Shown: positions 17,474 through 27,874, counted from the first letter of the stretch. The stretch is DNA of 50,447 nucleotides from Chitinophaga pinensis (GCA_945872815.1 CAMCAY010000013.1:1-50447), one strand, 5' to 3'. Numbers and translations: made by a program. Notes: generated by a model from the letters alone, not told the origin.

Positions 17474-17992
17474 ATGAATATCACAACACTCGTTTTTATT
17501 TTATTATCAGTTATGGCGGTGGGCAGTGCAGCAATGATGATTGCAAGCAAAAGTCCAGTCCATAGTGTGTTATGGCTTATAGTAGTATTCTTTGCCATCT
17601 CCGGACATTACATTTTATTGAATGCACAGTTTCTTGCTATTGTAAATATCATAGTTTATGCCGGAGCTATTATGGTATTATTTTTATTTGTTGTAATGCT
17701 GATGAACTTGAATGCAGAAACAGAACCTATAAAAAATTATCGATTGCAATTAATCGGGATTATTTCAGGAGGTACGCTTTTGTTGATAATATTGTCAGCC
17801 ATTATGAAAATTGATGTGGAGCAACTGGTTGAAATGAAAACCGGAAATGAAGGTTTGATAAAATCTTTGGGCCTTAATCTTTTTAAAAACTATGTGTTGC
17901 CTTTTGAAATAAGCAGTGTACTTTTCTTAAGTGCTATGATTGGCGCAGTGGTGATAGGTAAAAAAGATGAAGCAGTAGAAAATAAAAAATAA
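17474..17992 (+). CDS. nuoJ: NADH-quinone oxidoreductase subunit J
   Basis: 172 aa, five predicted membrane helices. The conserved segment AIVNIIVYAGAIMVLFLFVV (helix 3, the pi-bulge helix near the quinone site) is intact. Starts 9 bp after nuoI. Confidence 0.95.
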   Translation: MNITTLVFILLSVMAVGSAAMMIASKSPVHSVLWLIVVFFAISGHYILLNAQFLAIVNIIVYAGAIMVLFLFVVMLMNLNAETEPIKNYRLQLIGIISGGTLLLIILSAIMKIDVEQLVEMKTGNEGLIKSLGLNLFKNYVLPFEISSVLFLSAMIGAVVIGKKDEAVENKK

Positions 17993-18011
17993 TAAACGAA
18001 CATTTTAATTT

Positions 18012-18344
18012 ATGGATATTAAAGCATACATCGTTTTGTCACTAACATTATTTACCATTGGTATTATCGGTGTGCTGGTGCGCAGAAACGCGATTGTTAT
18101 TTTCATGTGTGTAGAATTGATGTTGAATGCGGTTAATTTATTATTGGTGGCTTTTTCCAAAATGCATGCAATAAGTAATACGGCAAAATTGTCCCCTACT
18201 TTTGCAAGTGATGCTCAGATTTTTGTTTTCTTTATAATGGTGGTGGCTGCAGCCGAAGTAAGTGTTGGGTTAGCTATTATTGTTATGATGTACAGAAATG
18301 TTCATACGGTAGATGTGAATTTTTTAAACAGATTGAAAAACTAA
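18012..18344 (+). CDS. nuoK: NADH-quinone oxidoreductase subunit K
   Basis: 110 aa, three membrane helices. Two buried glutamates are visible in [13 protein letters not shown] and [15 protein letters not shown], the MrpC-like proton-path residues. Starts 19 bp after nuoJ. Confidence 0.96.
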   Translation: MDIKAYIVLSLTLFTIGIIGVLVRRNAIVIFMCVELMLNAVNLLLVAFSKMHAISNTAKLSPTFASDAQIFVFFIMVVAAAEVSVGLAIIVMMYRNVHTVDVNFLNRLKN

Positions 18345-18389
18345 TTTAAAATAATCAGAGTTAATAATCTCTGCTTTGTTGAAACATTT

Positions 18390-20273
18390 ATGAATAATAT
18401 TTTACAATTGGTATGGTTGATTCCTTTACTTCCATTGGTGGGTTTTGTGATAAATGGATTGGGGAGAAAATCACTATCTAAGAACCTATCCGGCATAATT
18501 GGAAGTGCAGTTGTATTAGCCTCATTTGTTTTGAGTATGCTTGTTTTTATGCAAGTTAAAAGTGGAACAACAGCCAGCTTACATTACTTCAATTTTCTAG
18601 AATTGAGTAAATTTAAAGTTGCTTTTGATTTTAAAATTGATCAACTGTCTTCCTTGTTTTTACTGATTATTACCGGTGTAGGATTTTTGATTCATGTGTA
18701 CTCAACTGCCTATATGCATTATGAAGATGGTAAAGATTTTGCAAAATATTTTGCTTACCTAAACCTATTCGTTTTCTCCATGTTGCTGCTTGTGATGGGA
18801 GGAAATTATTTGATAATGTTTATCGGATGGGAAGGGGTTGGATTGTGTTCATATTTATTAATTGGCTACTGGTTTAGAAATACTGATTACACTGACGCAG
18901 CAAAAAAGGCATTTGTAATGAACAGGATCGGAGACCTTGGGTTTTTATTGGCGTTGTTTTGGTTGATTGCAAAAGTCGGCACCTTGCAGTTTGATGAAGT
19001 CTTCAGTTCCGCAAGTCTCGCTAAATTGTCTATAAAAGATATCACAGGAATTACTTTACTGATGTTTGTAGGAGCAACTGGTAAAAGCGCTCAAATACCA
19101 TTGTATACTTGGCTTCCCGATGCTATGGCGGGCCCTACTCCTGTGAGCGCATTGATACATGCGGCAACAATGGTTACTGCAGGTATATATATGATTGCAA
19201 GAAGTAACGCATTGTTCTCATTGGCACCACTAACACAAACGGTAATAACTGTTATTGGATTGGCGACAGCACTTCTTGCTGCATCCATTGCCATTAAACA
19301 AAATGACATTAAAAAAGTGTTGGCTTATTCCACTGTTAGTCAATTGGGATTCATGTTTCTTGCCCTCGGAACAGGAAACTATGTGGCAGCTATTTTCCAT
19401 GTGATGACACATGCTTTTTTTAAGGCATTGATGTTCCTTGGAAGTGGAAGTGTGATCCACGCAATGGGAGGAGAACAAGACATAAGGAAAATGGGGGGGC
19501 TGCATAAACACATGAAAATCACTAGCATTACTTTCTTTATTGGATGCCTCGCTATTTCTGGCATTCCTGGGTTTTCCGGATTCTTCTCTAAAGATGAAAT
19601 TTTATCAGGTGTCTTTAGTCATAATGTAGTGTTATACTCACTTGCTCTGTTTGCAGCTTTACTAACTGCGTTTTACATGTTTAGACTATACATTGTAACA
19701 TTCACAGGGTCATTCCGTGGCACTCACGATCAAGAACATCACTTGCATGAAAGCCCCAAAGCCATGACAATCCCTTTGATAATCTTGGCTGTTTTAAGCA
19801 TCGTAGGAGGATATGTGGGTGTGCCCGAAGCTCTAGGAGGCCATCATGAACTGGCTTTATACTTAACACCAGTAGTTAAATCCGCCGAACATCATCTTAC
19901 TCACGGTACCGAATATACGCTGATGGTGGTATCAACTTTTCTTGTGTTGATTTCAATATTATTTTCTTGGTTAAAATTCAGAAATTATAAAATTGAAGCT
20001 GATGCAAAAGGATTTGGAAAAATACTTCAAAACAAATGGTATGTAGATGATATATACCAGCTATTAATTGTTCGCCCATTACAAAATGTCGCAGGATTTC
20101 TCAATAAAATAGTTGAGTCTAAAATAATTGATGGTGCTGTAAATGGTTTAGGAAAACTGATTAATTACGGAAGCAGACAAATGAGGTGGTTGCAAAGTGG
20201 ACAAGTTGGTGCTTATGTTTTGTTGATGGTGATTGGAATGTTGATACTTTTTTTCATACAATTGTTTCTATAA
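18390..20273 (+). CDS. nuoL: NADH-quinone oxidoreductase subunit L
   Basis: 627 aa, an antiporter-like proton-pumping subunit. Motifs include IMFIGWEGVGLCSYLLIGYW (conserved Glu), LPDAMAGPTPVSALIHAATM, the lysine-bearing helix and GFFSKDEIL. The C-terminus continues into the lateral helix and an extra membrane segment (YVLLMVIGMLILFFI) expected for NuoL. The membrane-distal pump of complex I. Confidence 0.97.
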   Translation: MNNILQLVWLIPLLPLVGFVINGLGRKSLSKNLSGIIGSAVVLASFVLSMLVFMQVKSGTTASLHYFNFLELSKFKVAFDFKIDQLSSLFLLIITGVGFLIHVYSTAYMHYEDGKDFAKYFAYLNLFVFSMLLLVMGGNYLIMFIGWEGVGLCSYLLIGYWFRNTDYTDAAKKAFVMNRIGDLGFLLALFWLIAKVGTLQFDEVFSSASLAKLSIKDITGITLLMFVGATGKSAQIPLYTWLPDAMAGPTPVSALIHAATMVTAGIYMIARSNALFSLAPLTQTVITVIGLATALLAASIAIKQNDIKKVLAYSTVSQLGFMFLALGTGNYVAAIFHVMTHAFFKALMFLGSGSVIHAMGGEQDIRKMGGLHKHMKITSITFFIGCLAISGIPGFSGFFSKDEILSGVFSHNVVLYSLALFAALLTAFYMFRLYIVTFTGSFRGTHDQEHHLHESPKAMTIPLIILAVLSIVGGYVGVPEALGGHHELALYLTPVVKSAEHHLTHGTEYTLMVVSTFLVLISILFSWLKFRNYKIEADAKGFGKILQNKWYVDDIYQLLIVRPLQNVAGFLNKIVESKIIDGAVNGLGKLINYGSRQMRWLQSGQVGAYVLLMVIGMLILFFIQLFL

Positions 20274-20285
20274 AAATATAATACA

Positions 20286-21779
20286 TTGGGTAACTATTTT
20301 ACATTTCCAGACTTACTGATATGGCTGCCGTTATTAGCAGGATTCTTTTGCTTTTTTGCTAAAGAAGAAAAAAGCGCCAGATTAACGGCTATTGTTTTTT
20401 CACTATTGATTTTAGGTGTTTCAATAGCTACATTGTTCTTTACTAATGATACAAAGTATTTGAACTACAATAATGTAAATTACATTTGGCTCAAATACCT
20501 TGGAGCAAACTATTATATCGGATTAGACAGTACAGGTAGAATGCTAACCTTGCTTACGGCAACTGTATTTCCTCTCATATTAATTGCAACATCTAAAACA
20601 ACCATAAAAAATGCTGCTTCTTATTTTGGATTGATCATGCTCACACAGGCAGGATTAATGGGTGTATTTATGGCTTTGGACGCTTTGACATTTTATTTTT
20701 TCTGGGAGTTGGCATTGATACCCGTTTATTTTTTATGTAGCAAGTGGGGAGGAGAATCTAGGATTCAGGCAACATTCAAGTTTTTTGTATACACTTTTGC
20801 AGGTTCTTTGTTGATGCTGATTGGTATTATTTATGTTTATCTGCATACAGGCACAAAAGGATTTGAAGACGGAGTTATTGTCAATCATTCATTTTCATTG
20901 GTATCTTTTTACAATGCTAATCTATCTGCTACTGAACAAAATTGGTTGTTCGTGTTGTTTTTTATTGCATTTGCAATCAAAATGCCCATATTTCCTTTTC
21001 ATACATGGCAACCCGATGCTTATGATCAATCTCCAACATCAGTAACAATGATATTGAGTGGTGTTATGGTAAAAATGGGGCTATTCGGTTTATTGCGTTG
21101 GCTAATGCCAGTTTTCCCATCGGGCGTTATTCATTACAAGAACATTGTTATCATTCTTTCTATAATAGGTGTAGTGTATGCAAGTTGCATTGCTATGATG
21201 CAGGACAACATAAAAAAGCTGATTGCCTATTCATCTATTGCTCATATAGGTTTAATGTGCGCTGCTATTTTTGCAATGAATCAAATTGCTGTTCAGGGAG
21301 CGTTGATTCAAATGTTTAATCACGGTATCAATATTGTAGGTATGTGGATTGTGGTTGAGATAATTGAAAGACAAACAGGAGTTAAAAAGATTTCTCAATT
21401 GAGCGGACTTGCCTCAACAGCACCAGTATTGACAATTTTTCTTGTTATCATAGCATTTGCAAACATCGCCCTTCCATTAACCAACGCATTTACGGGAGAA
21501 TTTTTGATGTTCAGCGGATTGTATAATAATAACAAATGGTTTGCTGCTATAGCAGGGTTAGGTATAATTCTTTCAGCTGTCTACACATTGAATATGATTC
21601 AAAAGGTGTTTTTTGGCAGCACAAATGCCGTAACTGCTGAAGTAAAAGATATTTCATTAAATGAAAAAATTGTGTTGATGATTATTGTTGGGATAATCTT
21701 TTTTATCGGAGTATATCCGCAACCATTGATAGAGTTGACAAAAGACGCAGTTAATAATTTATTAGTGAGAGTAAAATAA
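20286..21779 (+). CDS. nuoM: NADH-quinone oxidoreductase subunit M
   Basis: 497 aa. The start is a TTG at 20286; no ATG is available before the conserved N-terminal FPDLLIWLPLLAGF segment, so the TTG is needed. Motifs: ALTFYFFWELALIPVYFL (conserved Glu), FPFHTWQPDAYDQSPTSVTM, and GLMCAAIFA. The second antiporter-like subunit, 12 bp after nuoL. Confidence 0.95.
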   Translation: MGNYFTFPDLLIWLPLLAGFFCFFAKEEKSARLTAIVFSLLILGVSIATLFFTNDTKYLNYNNVNYIWLKYLGANYYIGLDSTGRMLTLLTATVFPLILIATSKTTIKNAASYFGLIMLTQAGLMGVFMALDALTFYFFWELALIPVYFLCSKWGGESRIQATFKFFVYTFAGSLLMLIGIIYVYLHTGTKGFEDGVIVNHSFSLVSFYNANLSATEQNWLFVLFFIAFAIKMPIFPFHTWQPDAYDQSPTSVTMILSGVMVKMGLFGLLRWLMPVFPSGVIHYKNIVIILSIIGVVYASCIAMMQDNIKKLIAYSSIAHIGLMCAAIFAMNQIAVQGALIQMFNHGINIVGMWIVVEIIERQTGVKKISQLSGLASTAPVLTIFLVIIAFANIALPLTNAFTGEFLMFSGLYNNNKWFAAIAGLGIILSAVYTLNMIQKVFFGSTNAVTAEVKDISLNEKIVLMIIVGIIFFIGVYPQPLIELTKDAVNNLLVRVK

Positions 21780-21872
21780 CAAAAAGCACAGAAATTTTCG
21801 GATAGTAACGATAGAATTAATTTAACGTTAGACTGTTCAAATATTCCATAGAATAAAAAACAAAATACACAC

Positions 21873-23267
21873 ATGAACGCAATTATATTAACGGCTATAT
21901 GGGGTGTAGTGATGATGTTTTCCGGGGTGTTTTTTAAAAACAAATCCATCCCTAAGTATCTCGCTATAATTGGATTATTGATTGCAGTTATTGCCAATAC
22001 AGCAGAGTTTTCAATAGCAAAACCCATTGTTCACATCAACATACACGATATGTTGCGATTTGAAAAATACAATCTGCTGTTTATTGACGTGGCTTTTTTA
22101 TGCACCATGGTTTATTTTTTATTGTCAGGAACTGAGATTGAAAAGGTTGGACCTCATGCAGGGGAATACTTTGCATTAATTTTCTTCGTTTTGTGTGGTG
22201 TGTCCATTGTAGCAACATTCAATACTTTACTGATGTTTTTCATTGGGATAGAGATAATGTCAATACCACTTTATATTTTAACCGGAAGCGAAAAAAGAAA
22301 TTTAAAAAGTAATGAAGCCGCGCTTAAGTATTTTTTAATGGGTGCTTTTTCAACAGGAATCATGTTGATGGGAATTGCTTTTGTTTACGGAGGAAATCCC
22401 AATGGTTCATTTTTTATTGATAAGATTCAGTTAGGTTCCGGTCAAATGCCTGTTATGATTGCACTTGGATTATTGTTTATGCTGGTGTCTTTATCTTTCA
22501 AGGTTTCAGCAGCACCATTTCATTTTTGGACTCCTGATGTGTACGATGGCGCCCCCACTGTATTTACATCTTTTATGAGCACAATTGTAAAAGCCGCAGG
22601 GTTCTTTGCATTTATCAGATTGTTTGAACACTCTTTTGGAACAATGCACGATCAATGGCAAAAACTAATTGTAATAATTACTGTTTCAACTTTGTTGATA
22701 GGAAACGTAACCGCAGTTTTTCAACAAAGCGTAAAAAGAATGCTGGCATATTCTAGTATTGCCCAAGCTGGATTTATGTTATTGGCATTGTTTGCACTAA
22801 ATGATAAGGCGAAAGAAGGTATCCTATTATATACCGCAGCATATAGTCTTGCAACCATAGGATTATTTGGAATCCTTACTAAAATGGAGGATTTCACTAT
22901 AGATGGGTTTAATGGACTGGCAAAACAACAACCCCTCCTTGCTTTTGTAGCTACAGTATGCTTGCTTTCCTTGACAGGGGTTCCTTTAACTGCCGGATTT
23001 CAAAGCAAGTTTTTTATGCTAATGGCGGCGGTTGATAATGGTCATCAGTTCTGGTTAGTTATAGTGGCTGTATTGTTTGCTGCAATTAGTGCTTATTATT
23101 ATTTCAGGGTTATTCAGGCAATGTATTTCAAAGAATCATCTCAGCCATCAGTAACAGTTATACATTCTATTTCCTCACAATTTAAAATAATGCTGATCGT
23201 AATTGCAATTCTGATTTCAATTATTGGAATTTATCCTGAAATTGTAATTGGTTGGATGTACAGATGA
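21873..23267 (+). CDS. nuoN: NADH-quinone oxidoreductase subunit N
   Basis: 464 aa, the third antiporter-like subunit. Motifs: IGIEIMSIPLYIL (conserved Glu), the FHFWTPDVYDGAPTVFTSFM loop and the AYSSIAQAGFML helix. Last gene of the nuo operon; a 93-bp spacer precedes it. No terminator is obvious after it. Confidence 0.96.
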   Translation: MNAIILTAIWGVVMMFSGVFFKNKSIPKYLAIIGLLIAVIANTAEFSIAKPIVHINIHDMLRFEKYNLLFIDVAFLCTMVYFLLSGTEIEKVGPHAGEYFALIFFVLCGVSIVATFNTLLMFFIGIEIMSIPLYILTGSEKRNLKSNEAALKYFLMGAFSTGIMLMGIAFVYGGNPNGSFFIDKIQLGSGQMPVMIALGLLFMLVSLSFKVSAAPFHFWTPDVYDGAPTVFTSFMSTIVKAAGFFAFIRLFEHSFGTMHDQWQKLIVIITVSTLLIGNVTAVFQQSVKRMLAYSSIAQAGFMLLALFALNDKAKEGILLYTAAYSLATIGLFGILTKMEDFTIDGFNGLAKQQPLLAFVATVCLLSLTGVPLTAGFQSKFFMLMAAVDNGHQFWLVIVAVLFAAISAYYYFRVIQAMYFKESSQPSVTVIHSISSQFKIMLIVIAILISIIGIYPEIVIGWMYR

Positions 23268-23296
23268 TTTCTATTTCCTATACTTATTCAATTCGC

Positions 23297-23329
23297 TTCG
23301 AATAAAACTAATATCATTGAGTAACTTTG
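23297..23329 (+). promoter_or_regulatory. Promoter of the MacB-like permease gene
   Basis: TAACTTTG at 23322-23329 matches TAnnTTTG, with TTCG at 23297-23300 as a weak -33 box (21-bp spacer). The ATG at 23346 would have a ~10-nt leader, so this gene can be expressed apart from nuo. Confidence 0.45.
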
Positions 23330-23345
23330 AAATAATTTCAGGATT

Positions 23346-24629
23346 ATGACTTATGCAGATATATTAGCTTTATCGTGGAAAAACATCAAGGGTAATAAAT
23401 TGCGTACAGCCATTACCGTTATCATTATTGCATTGGGGATATTTGCATTGATTCTAATAATCACAGCTATACAGGCAGCAAGTAACAGCTTGACCAATAG
23501 CTTCTCAACAATGGGCTCCAATGCATTCAGCATAAGGTTCAAAGAACGAAGTTTTAATTTTGGACATAGGAACAGGGCAAGTGCTGCTAAGTCAACAAAA
23601 AAAGCGCTGAATGAGAGAAATTCTAACTTGGGTATCCCAATCAGTTATGAGGAAGCCATTACCTTTAAGAAACGCTTTGAATTCCCTGGATCAATTGTAG
23701 GTGTTGCTTTAAGAGGTCCTGCCGGTGTGGTGGTTAATACCAATCAATCCAAAACAAACCCTGAAATAAATATCTATGGTGGAGATGAGAATTACCTTGA
23801 TTTAAATGGGTATGCAATTGCCATTGGTAGAAATTTCACCTCAACGGAAATAAACGCCGGGGTCAATGTATGTATGATTGGGAGTGGAGTAGCGACTAAA
23901 CTTTTTTCGGATAATCCGGCTAAAGCCATTGATGCTTTGATAAGAGTAGATCACATACCATACAGAGTCATTGCTGTATTGGGTGAGAAAAGTTCCAGCG
24001 CATTTTTTAATACAAGTAAAGTAGTAATTACACCTTTCAATAATGTCAGAAGGATTTTTGCGAGTCAAAATGTAACCTACAATTTAGCGGTAAAAGTAAA
24101 TGATCTGAAGAAAATGAATGTTGCAATAGGAGAAGCTACAGCTGTATTCAGGCCAATCAGAAAATTGACAGTGAGAGATGCAGATAATTTTTATATTGAT
24201 AAAAGCGATAGTATTGCCGAGAGTTTACTTACAAATTTGGGTTTCCTGGAAAAAGGCACCATTGGAATTGCCTTTATCACTTTAATCGGGGCTGCCATTG
24301 GTTTAATGAATATTATGTTGGTTGCAGTAAACGAACGCACAAAAGAAATAGGACTAGCAAAAGCTTTGGGGGCAACAGGGGTTACAATTCGCTCTCAATT
24401 CCTGTTCGAATCAGTAATTATAAGTTTAATGGGAGCGGTTGCTGGCATAATATCAGGTGTGCTTCTTGGAAATCTAGTAGCTCTTTTATTGCATACGGGA
24501 TTTGTTATACCTTGGGGTTGGGTTATTTCTGGAATCTTTGTTTGTTTTGCAGTCGGTCTGATCGCAGGCTTATATCCTGCAATGAAGGCCTCTAAACTTG
24601 ATCCAATCGTGGCTTTGCGTTACGAATAA
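23346..24629 (+). CDS. ABC transporter permease, MacB/FtsX type
   Basis: 427 aa. One membrane helix near the N-terminus (~20-42, AITVIIIALGIFALILIITA), a ~240-residue periplasmic MacB-PCD-like domain, then three C-terminal helices in the FtsX domain with the typical LMNIMLVAVNERTKEIGLAKALGATG coupling region (first ~20 residues matter) and PAMKASKLDPIVALRYE ending. Such permeases pair with a LolD/MacB-type ATPase and act in mechanotransmission, lipoprotein release or efflux. No ATPase gene is adjacent, so the partner must be elsewhere. The substrate cannot be told. Confidence 0.88.
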   Translation: MTYADILALSWKNIKGNKLRTAITVIIIALGIFALILIITAIQAASNSLTNSFSTMGSNAFSIRFKERSFNFGHRNRASAAKSTKKALNERNSNLGIPISYEEAITFKKRFEFPGSIVGVALRGPAGVVVNTNQSKTNPEINIYGGDENYLDLNGYAIAIGRNFTSTEINAGVNVCMIGSGVATKLFSDNPAKAIDALIRVDHIPYRVIAVLGEKSSSAFFNTSKVVITPFNNVRRIFASQNVTYNLAVKVNDLKKMNVAIGEATAVFRPIRKLTVRDADNFYIDKSDSIAESLLTNLGFLEKGTIGIAFITLIGAAIGLMNIMLVAVNERTKEIGLAKALGATGVTIRSQFLFESVIISLMGAVAGIISGVLLGNLVALLLHTGFVIPWGWVISGIFVCFAVGLIAGLYPAMKASKLDPIVALRYE

Positions 24630-24820
24630 TAATTTCCCCAAAAAATCCACTAAAAACATAAAAGTTTTAAAATTTTTTTTTTACAAATACTTCCTTACAA
24701 ATAATTTATTAACTTGTCGCTTCATTGCAAGACATTGAGTGAAGAATGATATGTAAATTGCAAAAAAATCACTTTATTAAAGAACAAAAAATTATCTTAA
24801 CCAATTAAAAACAGATTGTT

Positions 24821-25666
24821 ATGGCAGAACAAAGTAAAACTGCAAAATCAGCTCAAGAAAACAAATCCGGAAACATGATTTCATTATTGGCCCCAGTTGT
24901 GTGTGTATTGGCCGGATATATAATTTGGAGATTTATTTTGGGTGCAGGCTCTAATTTCGCGGTTGGAGGAGAAAATGGTGGATTTTGGCCTGAAAGAGAA
25001 GCTCCAAAGACTGCCTTGAGTAAAATGTATCTTGGAGGAATCATCGTACCAATTTTGATTGGAACATTGTTAACCATGATTACTTTCGTTGTTGAAAGAT
25101 TTATGACGATTCAAAAAGCCAGCGGAACAGGAAGCAACGCCGATTTTGTTCGCAAGGTTCAGTTTCATTTAGCCAATAAAAATATAGATGCTGCCGTTGC
25201 AGAATGCGACAAACAAAAAGGATCTGTTGGTAATGTGATGAAGGCAGGTTTACATCGTTACAAAGAGATGGTGAACAACAACACATTGAGTACCGAGCAA
25301 AAAATAATGGCTATTCAGAAAGAAGTGGAAGAAGCTACTTCACTTGAATTACCAATGTTGGAAAAGAACCTCGTATTTCTCTCTACTATAGCATCTATTG
25401 CTACCTTGATGGGATTATTGGGTACAGTATTGGGTATGATTCGTTCATTCTCTGCCCTTGGTGAAGATAGTGGCGGTGGTGCTGCTGCAAGCAAACTTTC
25501 TGTAGGTATTTCCGAGGCACTTTATAATACAGCGTTGGGTATCGGTACATCAGCATTTGCCATTGTTTTCTACAATATTTTTACCACCAAAATTGATGGC
25601 ATTACTTATGGCATTGATGAATCAGGATTTACTTTGACTCAGTCATTCGCATCATTGTACAAATAA
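24821..25666 (+). CDS. exbB: Biopolymer transporter ExbB (MotA/TolQ/ExbB family)
   Basis: 281 aa, longer than E. coli ExbB. An extra N-terminal membrane helix (~20-43) comes before the core. Core helices include LIGTLLTMITFVVERF and the conserved TLMGLLGTVLGMIRSF followed by ISEALYNTALGIGTSAFAIV. It forms the pentameric proton channel powering TonB. First of the exbB-exbD-exbD-tonB cluster; 190 bp of AT-rich DNA upstream probably holds its promoter, but no exact consensus was found. Confidence 0.94.
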   Translation: MAEQSKTAKSAQENKSGNMISLLAPVVCVLAGYIIWRFILGAGSNFAVGGENGGFWPEREAPKTALSKMYLGGIIVPILIGTLLTMITFVVERFMTIQKASGTGSNADFVRKVQFHLANKNIDAAVAECDKQKGSVGNVMKAGLHRYKEMVNNNTLSTEQKIMAIQKEVEEATSLELPMLEKNLVFLSTIASIATLMGLLGTVLGMIRSFSALGEDSGGGAAASKLSVGISEALYNTALGIGTSAFAIVFYNIFTTKIDGITYGIDESGFTLTQSFASLYK

Positions 25667-25722
25667 TTGTCGGGTGTATAATATCGAGTAAATAATAAAA
25701 GTAAATTTCAAATCATTAAAGT

Positions 25723-26373
25723 ATGCCCAAAGTTAAAATACCGCGTAAAAGCACCACCATCGACATGACAGCGATGTGTGACGTGGCGTTTTTGTTGTTG
25801 TCGTTCTTTATATTGGCAACAAAGCAAAAACCCCCGGAAGTGCTTACTGTAACTCCGCCGGCATCAGTATCTTCTAAAGCAGCTCCGGATAAATCAATCT
25901 TGATTACAATGACAAAAGACGGAAGAGCTTTCTTGATGATGGGTGATGATACCAAAAAAGCTGAAATCCTAAATAATATAAATACTGCCAAAGGATTAAA
26001 TCTTTCTGCAGCTGAGTTGAAAAAATGGGAAAAATCACCTTTTATAGGGTTGCCTCTAAATCAAATAAAGAGCTCATTAAGTTTGACAGTCGAAACTCCG
26101 GCAAATAAACTTCCCGGTATACCAACGGACACCACTAATAATGAAATGGTAGATTGGATGAGAAGTATTACCAATGTTTATGCAGGTACCGATCAGCGAA
26201 AATTACAGGAAATGTTACTGGTTAAAGGCGATCAATCAACCCTTTATCCGGTTTTCAAAAATATCAAACAGGCTTTCAAGAAAAACGAGATTTACAAATT
26301 CAGAATTGTTACCAGCGGAGAATCAGTACCGGTTGGTTCTGAATTATATTTAAATCCTCCGAAAGCCAATTAA
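25723..26373 (+). CDS. exbD: Biopolymer transporter ExbD/TolR (first copy)
   Basis: 216 aa. A short cytoplasmic N-terminus leads into one membrane helix with the proton-carrying aspartate (MTAMCDVAFLLLSFFILA, Asp20). The periplasmic part is longer than in E. coli ExbD and contains an insert rich in T/N/P (~100-150). It pairs with ExbB. The doubled exbD is usual for Bacteroidota Ton systems. Confidence 0.93.
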   Translation: MPKVKIPRKSTTIDMTAMCDVAFLLLSFFILATKQKPPEVLTVTPPASVSSKAAPDKSILITMTKDGRAFLMMGDDTKKAEILNNINTAKGLNLSAAELKKWEKSPFIGLPLNQIKSSLSLTVETPANKLPGIPTDTTNNEMVDWMRSITNVYAGTDQRKLQEMLLVKGDQSTLYPVFKNIKQAFKKNEIYKFRIVTSGESVPVGSELYLNPPKAN

Positions 26374-26395
26374 TTAATCAAATAATTTTTTCGAC

Positions 26396-26947
26396 ATGGC
26401 AGAAATGGACACCTCGTCGGGTGGCGGTCATAAGAAAGGACCTGGCGTTAAAAAGGGGAAAAAATTATCAACCAGAGTAGATTTAACTCCTATGGTTGAT
26501 CTTGGGTTTTTGCTAATAACTTTTTTCGTATTCACTACTACCATGAGTCAATCTACGGCAATGAATATGAATGAACCAAAAGATGACGACCCTACCAAGC
26601 AAATGCAAGTAAAGAATTCTGGTGCTATGACTATATTATTGGGAAAAGCAGATCAGGTATATTATTATTACGGGCAATTGGACGAAAATAAATTGAGCGA
26701 ACAGTTCAAGAGCACCACTTTCAAACAAGTAAGGGATCTGATTGTTGAGATGAAGAAGAAGACGCCCATTGGTGATTTGATGTATATAATCAAGTCGGAC
26801 AAAAGCTCAACTTTTAAAAATGCAATTGACATTCTTGATGAAATGAGCATTTGCGCTGTGCCTCCAGGGCATTACGCAGAGGTTGATATTACAGCAACTG
26901 AAGAACTTCTGATTAAAAAAACAGAAGATGCTAACGGAATTAAATAA
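26396..26947 (+). CDS. exbD: Biopolymer transporter ExbD/TolR (second copy)
   Basis: 183 aa. A 25-residue basic, glycine-rich N-terminus, then STRVDLTPMVDLGFLLITFF with the conserved Asp35 in the membrane helix. The periplasmic domain ends in a KSSTFKNAIDILDEMSICA-type ExbD motif. It is divergent from the preceding ExbD and begins 22 bp after it. Confidence 0.93.
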   Translation: MAEMDTSSGGGHKKGPGVKKGKKLSTRVDLTPMVDLGFLLITFFVFTTTMSQSTAMNMNEPKDDDPTKQMQVKNSGAMTILLGKADQVYYYYGQLDENKLSEQFKSTTFKQVRDLIVEMKKKTPIGDLMYIIKSDKSSTFKNAIDILDEMSICAVPPGHYAEVDITATEELLIKKTEDANGIK

Positions 26948-27004
26948 ATTGATTGTGTTGTGGAATTCAGTTGAAAACTGAATCTAAACAGATAAACTGA
27001 TTTT

Positions 27005-27823
27005 ATGGAAGTAAACAAAATTTTAAATGCTGATTTAATCGACATCATTTTTGATGGTAGAAATAAATCATACGGCGCATATGAGTTAAGAAAAACATAC
27101 AATAAAAGGTTGACTAAAGCACTCATTTTTACAGCTGCTTTGTTATTGCTAATTTTTCTCGGTTCTGTGTTGGCGAATGTATTGAAAAAATACAGTGAAA
27201 GCAGTTCCATTGATGTGGTGGACACGCAAATGGCTGAAATAAAAAACGAACCGCCACCACCTCCGCCACCACCTCCACCACCACCAAAAGCACCACCGCC
27301 ACCAGAGGTAAATCAAGTGAAATTTACTCCTCCAAAAATTGTTAAAGATGAGGAAGTTAAACCTGATGAGAAAATTGAGGAAATCAAGGAAGATCAGGTC
27401 ATCAGTACAAAAACTGTAGAGAGTGATGTAAAAGAACAAGTGGTACAAGCACCTGTAGAATCAACCAATAGTGAATTACCGAAGGATGATGATGAAAACA
27501 AGATTTTTACGAAAGTAGAAGTTGATGCAGCTTATGCAGGAGGTGACCCAGGTTGGAGAAGATACTTATCAAACAATCTGGATGCAGGTGTTCCTGGAAA
27601 TGAAGGCGCCCCAGCTGGAATGTATACAGTTATTGTTAGATTTATAGTTTCAAAAGATGGAAGTATAAGTGACGTTCAGGCTGAAACAAATCATGGGTAT
27701 GGAATGGAACAAGAATCGGTTAGAGCAATAAAAAAATCAGGAAAGTGGACACCGGCAATACAAAATGGTAGAAACGTTACTGCATACAAACGCCAGCCAA
27801 TTACATGGGTGGTTCAAGAGTAA
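27005..27823 (+). CDS. tonB: Energy transducer TonB
   Basis: 272 aa. Cytoplasmic N-terminus of ~38 residues with the Bacteroidota-typical YGAYELRKTYNKRL, one membrane helix (~39-60), a proline run at ~83-100 that spans the periplasm, a lysine/glutamate-rich linker, and the TonB C-terminal domain (~180-272, ending in YKRQPITWVVQE). It couples the ExbBD proton channel to outer-membrane receptors such as the one at 40102-42879. Followed by a terminator. Confidence 0.95.
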   Translation: MEVNKILNADLIDIIFDGRNKSYGAYELRKTYNKRLTKALIFTAALLLLIFLGSVLANVLKKYSESSSIDVVDTQMAEIKNEPPPPPPPPPPPPKAPPPPEVNQVKFTPPKIVKDEEVKPDEKIEEIKEDQVISTKTVESDVKEQVVQAPVESTNSELPKDDDENKIFTKVEVDAAYAGGDPGWRRYLSNNLDAGVPGNEGAPAGMYTVIVRFIVSKDGSISDVQAETNHGYGMEQESVRAIKKSGKWTPAIQNGRNVTAYKRQPITWVVQE

Positions 27824-27844
27824 TGGAATTTTAAAATTTATTTT

Positions 27845-27874
27845 AAACCTCTCATACATTATGGGAGGTTTTTT
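27845..27874 (+). terminator. exb-tonB operon terminator
   Basis: An 11-bp stem, arms AAACCTCTCAT and ATGGGAGGTTT (one G-T pair), then TTT. It lies 22 bp after the tonB stop. Confidence 0.82.

Noticed and set aside
23346-24629. The MacB-like permease as part of complex I or of the exb-tonB cluster
   Set aside because: It has its own promoter element, a 190-bp gap on the exb side, and no functional link; adjacency alone is not enough.
27149-27448. 99-codon minus-strand frame rich in Trp/Arg
   Set aside because: It is the complement of the proline codon run in tonB.
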